A stretch of 5,618 nt of DNA, taken from NCBI GenBank assembly GCA_014379785.1, contig JACMLD010000381.1:1-5618 (forward strand), written 5' to 3'. Numbering within the stretch: position 1 is the first letter of the stretch; each line of letters opens with the position of its first letter. The stretch is from Chitinophagaceae bacterium (GTDB lineage: Bacteria > Bacteroidota > Bacteroidia > Chitinophagales > Chitinophagaceae). Shown here one piece after another: positions 1-5,618 of this stretch. A program made the position numbers and the translations under genes. The notes under the pieces are model-generated. The model was given only the letters and a program-made list of their open reading frames with translations, was not told where the DNA came from and did no database searches.

Positions 1-1
1 C

Positions 2-370
2 CTCAAAGCCAAGCGCCTCGCGCGTCCTGTGACGCTGAGTGAGTTTGAAATAGACCCCGACGAGTGGCAGAAACTCATCGCCGAAGAGAAGGGCGTCCGA
101 ATTCTGGAAGGCGGTAAAAAACTTGCACAGTACGATTACAATTTCTACGATGCCGATCTGAAAAAATTCGTGACTGGCGACTGGCAGAAGGGAAGCCGGC
201 TAATCAATCAATTCCTTTCGAAAAATAAAAATACTACCGGTGATGCCTACCTGCTTTGGCGCCTGAAACAACTGGTGCAGAATGGTGAGCTGGATGTACA
301 GGGAGAATTAAAGAACATGAAAGACTTTGAGATCAAGTCGAAGTCGGGACAACAGCAGCCAGTAGAATAA
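2..370 (+). CDS. DUF1835/DUF3658-like protein, C-terminal part (5' end outside the window)
   Basis: The reading frame is open from base 2, so the visible 122 codons are the end of a longer gene. A GTG at 29-31 is in frame, but it sits in the middle of a conserved-looking stretch (KRLARPVTLSEFEIDPDEW) and is probably an internal valine. The fragment matches my memory of the C-terminal part of Bacteroidota DUF1835-domain proteins. Features shared with those are the segment RILEGGKKL, the segment DWQKGSRLINQFL, and near the end GDAYLLWRLKQL followed by LDVQGELKNMKDFEIK. The last segment resembles the DUF3658 tail, which looks like a small helical, perhaps winged-helix-like, unit. The biochemical function is unknown and I do not assign one. 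The protein looks soluble and charged, with no membrane segment in the visible part. The gene ends 22 bp before parC on the same strand, so the two may be co-transcribed. The family assignment rests on recognition only. Confidence 0.72.
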   Translation, partial: LKAKRLARPVTLSEFEIDPDEWQKLIAEEKGVRILEGGKKLAQYDYNFYDADLKKFVTGDWQKGSRLINQFLSKNKNTTGDAYLLWRLKQLVQNGELDVQGELKNMKDFEIKSKSGQQQPVE

Positions 371-392
371 ACCACTTACCCGGGAACAAACA

Positions 393-2906
393 ATGAGTGC
401 AAAAAACAAAAACGAAATAATACATAGCGATAACGGCATACAGGGGCAATACCAGACCTGGTTTCTCGACTACGCCTCTTATGTGATACTCGAGCGCGCT
501 ATTCCCGCCATAGAAGACGGGCTGAAACCCGTACAGCGACGCATTCTTCACGCCATGAAGGAAATGGACGACGGGCGGTTTAATAAAGTAGCCAATATCA
601 TTGGTCAGTCCATGCAATACCATCCGCATGGCGATGCGAGCATCGGCGATGCACTGGTAAATATGGGTCAGAAGGATCTGCTCATAGAAACCCAGGGTAA
701 CTGGGGCGATGTAAGAACCGGTGACGAAGCAGCTGCAGCGAGATATATAGAAGCACGTCTCAGCAAGTTTGCGCTTGAAGTGGCCTTCAACGCAAAAACT
801 ACTGAATGGCAGCTGAGTTACGATGGCAGAAAAAATGAGCCCATTACCCTTCCTATGAAATTTCCGCTCCTGCTCGCGCAGGGTGCAGAAGGCATTGCCG
901 TGGGTCTTTCAACAAAAATTCTGCCGCACAATTTCAACGAACTCTGTGAAGCATCTATTAAATATCTGCGCGGAAAAAAGTTTGAACTCTTTCCGGATTT
1001 TCTGACCGCAGGCATGGTCGATGTGAGCAATTACAACGAAGGAAAAAGAGGTGGCAAAGTCAGGGTAAGAGCGCATATTGAAGAGCTGGACAAGAAGACA
1101 CTCGTGATAAAAGATGTGCCGTATGGGGTGACGACGGCGCAGCTTATGGATTCGATCGTAAAAGCGAACGACCAGGGTAAGATAAAAATCAAGAAAGTTA
1201 CTGACAATACGGCCGCAGCGGTTGAAGTCCAGATTGATCTGGCACAGGGAATTTCTTCGGACATCACGATCGATGCGCTTTACGCATTCACCGATTGCGA
1301 AGTGAGTATTTCTCCAAATGCCTGTGTAATCATCAATCACAAGCCAAAATTTCTTGGCATCCACGAACTGCTGAAAGTATCGACAGATAATTCCCGCGAG
1401 TTGCTGAAGCGTGAACTTGAGATAAAGCTCGCAGAACTGCAGGAAAAGTGGCACTATACTTCGCTTGAAAAGATATTCTTTGAAGAGAAGATATACAAGG
1501 AGCTTGAAAAAAAGCATGCTACCTGGGACAAGGTGCTGGAGGCGATCGCAGAGGCTTTTAAACCTTTCAGAAAGCAGCTCCGTCGGGATATCACCAGGGA
1601 AGACATCATCAAACTAACGGAAAAGCCTGTACGAAGAATCTACAAGCTCGACATCGACGAACTAAACGAGCAGATCAAAGGTCTCGAAGCCAATATCAAG
1701 CAGGTGAAACATGATATTGCCAACCTCATTGATTATGCTGTGGCATACTACGAGGGGTTGATGGAAAAATATGGCAAAAACAGACAGCGCAAAACCGAAA
1801 TAAAACTTTTCGATACCATCCAGGCAAAACAGGTAGCGATCGCGAATGCGAAACTCTATATGAACAGGGAAGACGGTTTTATAGGAACCAGTCTCAAAAA
1901 AGATGAGTTTGTCTGTGACTGCTCTGACCTGGACGATATCATCGTGTTTACCAAACGTGGTATCATGAAGGTGGTAAAGGTGGCCGACAAAACGTATATC
2001 GGAAAAGATATTCTGCATGCTGCAGTGTTTCAGAAAAACGATGAGCGTACCACTTATAACATGATCTATGTAGACGGTGGCACAGGCATCAGTTACGCGA
2101 AACGTTTCAATGTGACGGGCATCACACGTGATAAGGAATACGATCTTACAAGAGGTCACGAAAAAAGCAAGGTCCATTACCTGACCGTGAATCTGAATGG
2201 CGAAGCCGAGCTGGTGAAGATCATGTTGTCTGCAAGCAGTTCTGCGCGCAACAAGGAACTGGAGTTTTATTTCGAGGAGCTCGAGATCAAAGCAAGAGGA
2301 AGCATGGGTAACCAGGTGACCAAATATCCCATCAAATCTGTCAAGCTGAAAGAGGCGGGCAAATCAACCATCAGCGGGAAGAAAATCTCTTACGATTCTC
2401 AGTTTGGCAGACTCAACGTCGAAAACAAAGGGATCTATCTTGGCAGTTTTGATGCAGAAGAAAAAATCATCATCTTCTACAAAGATGGAAGTTACCAGAT
2501 AACGGACCAGGAACTGACGCAGCGGCTTGATCCTGAGAAACTGCTGCTGATTCAAAAATTCAATCCGGAGAAAGTTGTCACCGCGGTGTATCTCGACAAA
2601 GAAAAGCTGCAGTTCAATATCAAAAGATTCCGGATTGAGACTACTACTTTACACAATCGTTTCGGTTTTATAAAAGAGGCGGAGGGCAATTACCTGGAGG
2701 CAGTTTCAACGGATGCCGAACCAATTCTGACGGTGCAAACCGGCAGAGGGCAGCAGGTAAGAAAGGCCAAGTTTAAGGTGATTAAACTCGTGGAGGTAAT
2801 GGGTTGGAAGGCTGTTGGCGCCAAGCTGGTTGACTACAACAAATCAGTTGTGATGGACTGGGAAAGAAAGCCCGGAGATATCGCCCAGGCAGAAATGGAT
2901 TTTTAA
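393..2906 (+). CDS. parC: DNA topoisomerase IV subunit A
   Basis: This is the DNA-cleaving A subunit of a type IIA topoisomerase. With ParE it decatenates and relaxes DNA in the cytoplasm. At 837 residues it is complete. The winged-helix breakage-reunion core covers about residues 20-470. It holds LKPVQRRILHAM (44-55), the HPHGD motif (77-81) and the catalytic tyrosine Y118 in AAARYIEARLSKF, preceded by R117. The C-gate coiled coil runs from about 420 to 465 and closes with RKTEI (466-470). A beta-pinwheel C-terminal domain follows from about 490. It has no canonical GyrA box (QRRGGKG), only a degenerate ARGSMGN at 634-640, which favours topoisomerase IV over gyrase. Segments such as EWQLSYDGRKNEPITLP and DALYAFTDCEVSISPN are typical of Bacteroidota ParC. 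The ATG at 393 has no Shine-Dalgarno sequence, as is usual in this phylum. The tail is short and lacks the long acidic extension I recall in some relatives. The residue aligned with the quinolone-contacting serine is alanine (A82). ParE is not in the window. Confidence 0.95.
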   Translation: MSAKNKNEIIHSDNGIQGQYQTWFLDYASYVILERAIPAIEDGLKPVQRRILHAMKEMDDGRFNKVANIIGQSMQYHPHGDASIGDALVNMGQKDLLIETQGNWGDVRTGDEAAAARYIEARLSKFALEVAFNAKTTEWQLSYDGRKNEPITLPMKFPLLLAQGAEGIAVGLSTKILPHNFNELCEASIKYLRGKKFELFPDFLTAGMVDVSNYNEGKRGGKVRVRAHIEELDKKTLVIKDVPYGVTTAQLMDSIVKANDQGKIKIKKVTDNTAAAVEVQIDLAQGISSDITIDALYAFTDCEVSISPNACVIINHKPKFLGIHELLKVSTDNSRELLKRELEIKLAELQEKWHYTSLEKIFFEEKIYKELEKKHATWDKVLEAIAEAFKPFRKQLRRDITREDIIKLTEKPVRRIYKLDIDELNEQIKGLEANIKQVKHDIANLIDYAVAYYEGLMEKYGKNRQRKTEIKLFDTIQAKQVAIANAKLYMNREDGFIGTSLKKDEFVCDCSDLDDIIVFTKRGIMKVVKVADKTYIGKDILHAAVFQKNDERTTYNMIYVDGGTGISYAKRFNVTGITRDKEYDLTRGHEKSKVHYLTVNLNGEAELVKIMLSASSSARNKELEFYFEELEIKARGSMGNQVTKYPIKSVKLKEAGKSTISGKKISYDSQFGRLNVENKGIYLGSFDAEEKIIIFYKDGSYQITDQELTQRLDPEKLLLIQKFNPEKVVTAVYLDKEKLQFNIKRFRIETTTLHNRFGFIKEAEGNYLEAVSTDAEPILTVQTGRGQQVRKAKFKVIKLVEVMGWKAVGAKLVDYNKSVVMDWERKPGDIAQAEMDF

Positions 2907-3590
2907 TTAATTCTTCAGCTTTGTGGTCAGTTCCTCAATAAAACCGTCATATCTTTTTAGAATACGGTTAAAGGGGCGATACTGTTCGTCAGCGTTGAAA
3001 GGAGTGCCACGTTTCCCTGATTCTTCAGACACAAATTTTACCTTGTAAGTGAGCGGATCTTCTGAAGCCTGTTTCACTATAAGTCGCACCCTGACTGTAT
3101 TTGAGGCGAACGGCGTTCCGTTCCATGAAGTACGGATATATCCGGCTTTTTCATCATTGTTTTCCAGCACATCAAATTTGCCGAGCACGGTGGAAACTAC
3201 CTGCTGCCAGGCTTCTTCACGGCTTTTTGTGGTTTTTACGTTGATGAGTATTTCATTGTTTGCGATATCTGTCTGAAAAGTTGCACTGATCGATTCATCT
3301 ACCTGCAATTGGATGTATTCGTTTCTCGGCGGACTTGTCATCCCTTTTTTATTGCAGTAGGTGCGGGTTTCCTGCACATAGCCATCGAGTCTGATCTCTA
3401 CGGTTACACATTCTTTTTTTGGAACGGTTACCAGTAATTTTCCCGAACCCATGAGCACGCCATTGAGATAAATTTTGGCATTTTGAGGGGAGGTAGTGAC
3501 CGTTACTCTTTCAGCCATCAGTGCGGTAAAGGGCATCAGCACGAAAAGAAACATGGAGAATCCATGGGTAAACAGCAACTTCTTCATCAT
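2907..3590 (-). CDS. Secreted PEGA-domain protein with an uncharacterised C-terminal domain
   Basis: This is a 227-residue exported protein. A Sec signal peptide is clear: MMKK, a hydrophobic stretch to about residue 25, and a likely signal peptidase I site after ALMA (residue 26). Residues 27-95 form a PEGA domain, with VTTSPQNAKIYLNG, MGSGKLLVTVPK and VEIRLDGYVQETRTY. PEGA domains are small beta-sandwich modules common on bacterial surface proteins. C61 and C79 could form a disulfide in the periplasm. Residues 101-227 form a second, mixed alpha/beta region with REEAWQQVVSTVLGKFDVLE followed by an AGYIRTSW strand; I do not recognise it with certainty. Two consecutive ATG codons begin the gene and either could be used. 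It starts 7 bp after the stop of the NlpC/P60 gene, so it is the second gene of an operon. Its TAA stop abuts the parC stop. It probably acts in the cell envelope, but the exact role is unknown. Confidence 0.85.
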   Translation of the reverse strand: MMKKLLFTHGFSMFLFVLMPFTALMAERVTVTTSPQNAKIYLNGVLMGSGKLLVTVPKKECVTVEIRLDGYVQETRTYCNKKGMTSPPRNEYIQLQVDESISATFQTDIANNEILINVKTTKSREEAWQQVVSTVLGKFDVLENNDEKAGYIRTSWNGTPFASNTVRVRLIVKQASEDPLTYKVKFVSEESGKRGTPFNADEQYRPFNRILKRYDGFIEELTTKLKN

Positions 3591-3597
3591 GGTTATG

Positions 3598-4227
3598 TCA
3601 GGGATTGAGTTTATTTAATTTGCCCAGCTTTATTCTTCCGGCTGCAACATATTTTGTTTTCCAGTAACCATCTTCAAGACTACCGAGGCTGACACCTTTG
3701 GAGGAAGAAGAATTTACAAACATATGATTGCCGAGATAAAGTCCAACGTGCGAGATGGCTTTTCCTTTCATGGTTTTAAAGAAAACCAGATCACCTTCCG
3801 ATAATTCTGTTCTGGAACCGAAACGATCGATCCAGTCCGCAAAAAACTGTTCTACCGAAGTGCGGGGAATATAAATGCCATATACGTCTGAAAGCAGTTT
3901 TTGCATAAAGGCTGAGCAGTCGATTCCGTGCCTGTCCATGCCACCCCATTTATAGGGTGTATTGAGCCAGCTGTCTATAAACTGGTACAATTTGATGTTG
4001 GTTATCTCATCTGGAGTAATCTTGAGGAATGCCGCATATTTCTTCTGAAGTTCAGCGTAGTTCACATCTGAATTGATCTTTGCTGCATCAGGAGCCTTCA
4101 CGACAGGTGGAGGCGTTTCGGATTTGACAATTATTTCGGTGCCGGTACTGGTCTTCTTAGAGGAGGCACAGCCACCTAAAATCAGCAGTAAGCCGCAGGT
4201 GATGGCAGGATAAAAAAACCTTTTCAT
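3598..4227 (-). CDS. NlpC/P60 (peptidase family C40) lipoprotein, probable peptidoglycan endopeptidase
   Basis: This 209-residue lipoprotein probably cleaves peptide stems of peptidoglycan in the periplasm. The N-terminus MKRFFYPAIT is followed by a hydrophobic stretch and the lipobox LGGC, with C20 as the lipidated cysteine. The residues after it (ASSKKTS) lack the acidic patch of the Bacteroidota surface-export signal, so the anchor is more likely periplasm-facing. After a linker rich in Pro, Lys and Thr (about 21-55), the C40 domain spans roughly 78-200. It includes IDSWLNTPYKWGG (84-96), the nucleophile C104 in GIDCSAFMQ, EGDLVFF (144-150) and the catalytic H160 in ISHVGLYLG. The third polar position appears to be N172 in MFVNSSSSKGV, where many relatives have His. 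This domain order and size match Spr/MepS-like C40 lipoproteins. It is the first gene of a two-gene operon with the PEGA protein and is divergent from the PKD-domain gene. The ATG at 4227 places the signal peptide correctly. Confidence 0.92.
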   Translation of the reverse strand: MKRFFYPAITCGLLLILGGCASSKKTSTGTEIIVKSETPPPVVKAPDAAKINSDVNYAELQKKYAAFLKITPDEITNIKLYQFIDSWLNTPYKWGGMDRHGIDCSAFMQKLLSDVYGIYIPRTSVEQFFADWIDRFGSRTELSEGDLVFFKTMKGKAISHVGLYLGNHMFVNSSSSKGVSLGSLEDGYWKTKYVAAGRIKLGKLNKLNP

Positions 4228-4447
4228 GGTAAAGCGTTAGGTTGGTCAAAAATGCTCGCGGGTAGCGGAGAGGATGAAATTATGAAAAATAAAAGGAAAG
4301 AAAAAGGCCGGGGGCTTTTAATCATCAAATTTTATTTGTTACCTTAACAGCCGCACTGAATTGAGGTAAAAGTCGTCGTTAAACTCCACTATCCCTGATA
4401 ATTCCATATCGGGTGCTCCCAAAAAAATTTGTAGCTAAACTAATTGC
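4228..4447. other. Divergent intergenic region between the NlpC/P60 gene and the PKD-domain gene
   Basis: This 220-bp AT-rich spacer must hold the promoters for both divergent units. I found no complete Bacteroidota sigma-A promoter (TTTG, about 19-21 bp, then TAnnTTTG) on either strand. Only 7-of-8 matches to the -7 element occur, and none has a TTTG at the right distance upstream. The stretch contains the imperfect inverted repeat listed separately and a G-rich run at 4306-4315. No small open reading frame, tRNA or recognisable riboswitch was seen. Confidence 0.6.
4393..4413. repeat. Imperfect inverted repeat upstream of the PKD-domain gene, possible operator or leader hairpin
   Basis: The arms CCC-T-GATA (4393-4400) and TATCGGG (4407-4413) are complementary over 7 bp if the single T at 4396 is bulged out. 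The loop is ATTCCA. The repeat lies 34 bp before the ATG at 4448, a suitable place for a repressor or activator site or for a hairpin in the 5' leader. A 7-bp stem with a bulge could arise by chance in a 220-bp spacer, and no regulator is known from the window. Confidence 0.3.
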
Positions 4448-5494
4448 ATGTCAAGGAAGTCATCATTTTCCAGGATAGATGAGAACGTGTACTTTACTAT
4501 GGGCGGAACCGGTCTGCTTGCGCTCATCATTTTGCTTGTAAGATATGGAACCAGCACAGAATGCTTTCCCATAAAGCTGATAATAGACCCCGGTCCATAC
4601 CTGGTCAATACCAGGGTACAGATAAAAGCGGAGACGAAAGAAGCCAAAACCTACAAATGGGATTTTGGAGATGGCAGCAATTCCGAAGATGGACAGACCG
4701 TCGGCCATTCCTACAAAAAAGCTGGAAAATATACAGTTACCATCACGGTAAATGAGACCTGCACTGAATTTCATGACCTTTATATCAATGAACCCGTACC
4801 GGTTGTAAAAGCAAATTCACTCGCCACATTCCTGGGGCCGCAGACCGCTTATGCGGGCACTGAGGTGGTGTTTGAAGACACTGCTTCGTCAAACACTGCC
4901 TGGGAATGGCATTTTGAAGAAGATGGCGCTCCTGCGGGATATGAGAAGAAAGCGCGCTACATCTACACAGAACCGGGATTGAAAAAAGTGTGGGTAAAAC
5001 TCAATCGCAAGTCAGACGAGGTCATGTTCAGGTACATTCAGATTGTTCCTGACAAAGAGCAGGAAGAACTGATCAGCGTTGCCAAGACAAAGCGCACACC
5101 TGAACGCGTCATCATAGTGAAAGACAAGCCCACAGAGCCGCCGCTGACGCTACCAGGGAAGACGGAACCTGAGGTTGCCAAAACCGAACCCGTGGCTGCA
5201 CCAGTGAAACCAAAGGCCGAAGCCATCACACCGCAACAGATGGGTGACCTGATCACTGATTATAATGAAGGAAAAAAATCCGAAGGCGACTTCAACAAAT
5301 ATTTCTGCGGAAACAATGTAAGTGTGAAGTATGAAAGCAAATTTTTGAGCTTCTCAGAATTTCTCGCAAAAGTCAAGAAAATCAAAAAGGGAAAGATCAA
5401 ATCCGTCAGCGCAGAAATTACCAAGGACGAACAGAACTGCATTCAAAAGATGGAAGTCATTATAAAAGAGAAAAAGCTGTTCGGGGTTTTCTAA
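4448..5494 (+). CDS. Single-pass membrane protein with two PKD-like domains, candidate T6SSiii envelope component (TssP-like)
   Basis: This 348-residue protein has a short basic N-terminus (MSRKSSFSRIDENVYF), one membrane segment at about 17-32 (GGTGLLALIILLV) and no cleavage site, so the rest should lie in the periplasm. The first PKD domain (about 45-103) carries YKWDFGDGS (69-77), then HSYKKAGKYTVTITV. The second (about 125-200) is divergent: WEWHFEEDG (152-160) replaces the WDFGDG core, followed by RYIYTEPGLKKVWVKL. A flexible Pro/Lys/Glu-rich linker (about 205-258, with KTEP twice) leads to a C-terminal domain (261-348) that I do not recognise; it holds C287 and C331. The ATG at 4448 is the first after an in-frame TAA at 4436. 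The next gene begins 18 bp downstream and looks like a Clp N-domain protein. Bacteroidota type VI secretion systems have bitopic proteins of this general build beside clpV, so a role there is inferred. A general PKD envelope protein remains possible. Confidence 0.85.
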   Translation: MSRKSSFSRIDENVYFTMGGTGLLALIILLVRYGTSTECFPIKLIIDPGPYLVNTRVQIKAETKEAKTYKWDFGDGSNSEDGQTVGHSYKKAGKYTVTITVNETCTEFHDLYINEPVPVVKANSLATFLGPQTAYAGTEVVFEDTASSNTAWEWHFEEDGAPAGYEKKARYIYTEPGLKKVWVKLNRKSDEVMFRYIQIVPDKEQEELISVAKTKRTPERVIIVKDKPTEPPLTLPGKTEPEVAKTEPVAAPVKPKAEAITPQQMGDLITDYNEGKKSEGDFNKYFCGNNVSVKYESKFLSFSEFLAKVKKIKKGKIKSVSAEITKDEQNCIQKMEVIIKEKKLFGVF

Positions 5495-5512
5495 AACAAA
5501 ATATCTATCACA

Positions 5513-5618
5513 ATGGCTATATCGACCGATGAAGTGTTACTGACCGAAGCAGCAAGGCGAATGATAAAGATTGCGCAGGCAGTGGCAAAGGAGAACATGA
5601 ACGGGGAATTCAACGCAG
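5513..5618 (+). CDS. N-terminus of a probable Clp-family ATPase, candidate TssH/ClpV (3' end outside the window)
   Basis: Only 35 codons are visible before the window ends, with no stop. The ATG at 5513 follows the PKD-gene stop by 18 bp, which suggests co-transcription. There is no Shine-Dalgarno sequence, only an A-rich leader. The peptide contains LLTEAARRMIKIAQAVAKEN followed by GEFNA. This resembles the first helix of a Clp N-domain, where a helix of the type AxxxAQxxA is followed by a position near E/F-x-x-EHLL in ClpA, ClpB and ClpV. In a Bacteroidota T6SS this would be the hexameric ATPase that disassembles the contracted TssB/TssC sheath in the cytoplasm. A ClpB, ClpC or unrelated helical protein cannot be excluded from so short a piece. 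The assignment depends partly on the PKD-domain neighbour. Confidence 0.55.
   Translation, partial: MAISTDEVLLTEAARRMIKIAQAVAKENMNGEFNA

Noticed and set aside
29..31. GTG as the start of the left-hand gene
   Set aside because: The frame remains open to the window edge, and the residues before it (LKAKRLARP) fit the conserved part of the family, so this is most likely an internal Val codon.
909..1517. A 202-codon open frame on the - strand inside parC
   Set aside because: It lies wholly antisense to a well-recognised gene, and its translation is rich in Phe, Cys, Arg and Ile without any domain. It is a shadow of parC codon usage, as are the other - strand frames at 333-629, 818-1030, 1031-1267, 1662-2177 and 2364-2555.
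393..2906. Gyrase subunit A (gyrA) as the identity of the topoisomerase gene
   Set aside because: The C-terminal domain lacks a canonical GyrA box, and the core resembles Bacteroidota ParC in several segments.
3049..3276. A 75-codon + strand frame opposite the PEGA gene
   Set aside because: It is antisense to a gene with a clear signal peptide and domain, and its product has no recognisable features.
4247..4254. CATTTTTG on the - strand, 7 of 8 to the Bacteroidota -7 element TAnnTTTG, before the NlpC/P60 gene
   Set aside because: The first T is missing and no TTTG lies 17-23 bp upstream. One near-match in AT-rich DNA is expected by chance.
4303..4319. A hairpin-like GC run (AAAGGCC-GGG-GGCTTTT) followed on the - strand by a broken T-rich stretch, considered as an intrinsic terminator
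   Set aside because: The - strand stem needs a bulge or mismatch, the U-tract is interrupted by C, and both flanking genes are transcribed away from it, so there is nothing in the window for it to terminate.
4331..4338. TTTATTTG on the + strand, and AAAATTTG at 4424-4431, considered as -7 elements for the PKD gene
   Set aside because: Each differs from TAnnTTTG at a conserved base and neither has a -33 TTTG at a suitable distance.

Overview
The window reads as chromosomal DNA of a Bacteroidota member, most likely from the Chitinophagaceae or a close relative. The main reasons are a topoisomerase IV A subunit with the Bacteroidota-type sequence, a DUF1835/DUF3658-type protein just upstream of it, start codons without Shine-Dalgarno sequences, and a PKD-domain envelope protein. 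This placement comes from remembered family resemblance, not from a database search.

Layout: (1) From the left edge to about 2906, on the + strand, lie the 3' end of a DUF1835/DUF3658-like gene and then, 22 bp later, a complete parC. (2) From 2907 to 4227, on the - strand, lies a two-gene unit: an NlpC/P60 (C40) lipoprotein peptidase, then 7 bp further a secreted PEGA-domain protein. The stop codon of the PEGA gene directly abuts the parC stop, with no base between them. (3) A 220-bp divergent intergenic region (4228-4447) holds one imperfect inverted repeat and no convincing promoter. (4) From 4448 to the right edge, on the + strand, lie a single-pass membrane protein with two PKD-like domains and, 18 bp later, the first 35 codons of a protein that resembles a Clp N-terminal domain.

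The left part is housekeeping DNA topology (topoisomerase IV decatenation). The middle pair is envelope-related: a peptidoglycan hydrolase lipoprotein and an exported PEGA protein. The right part is the most interesting. A bitopic membrane protein with periplasmic PKD domains followed by a Clp-type ATPase is what one would expect at one edge of a Bacteroidota type VI secretion locus (T6SSiii), where TssN, TssO, TssP, TssQ and TssR replace the classical membrane complex and ClpV (TssH) recycles the sheath. The window ends before this can be confirmed, so the T6SS reading is an inference. No RNA genes, insertion sequences, CRISPR arrays or clear intrinsic terminators were seen.
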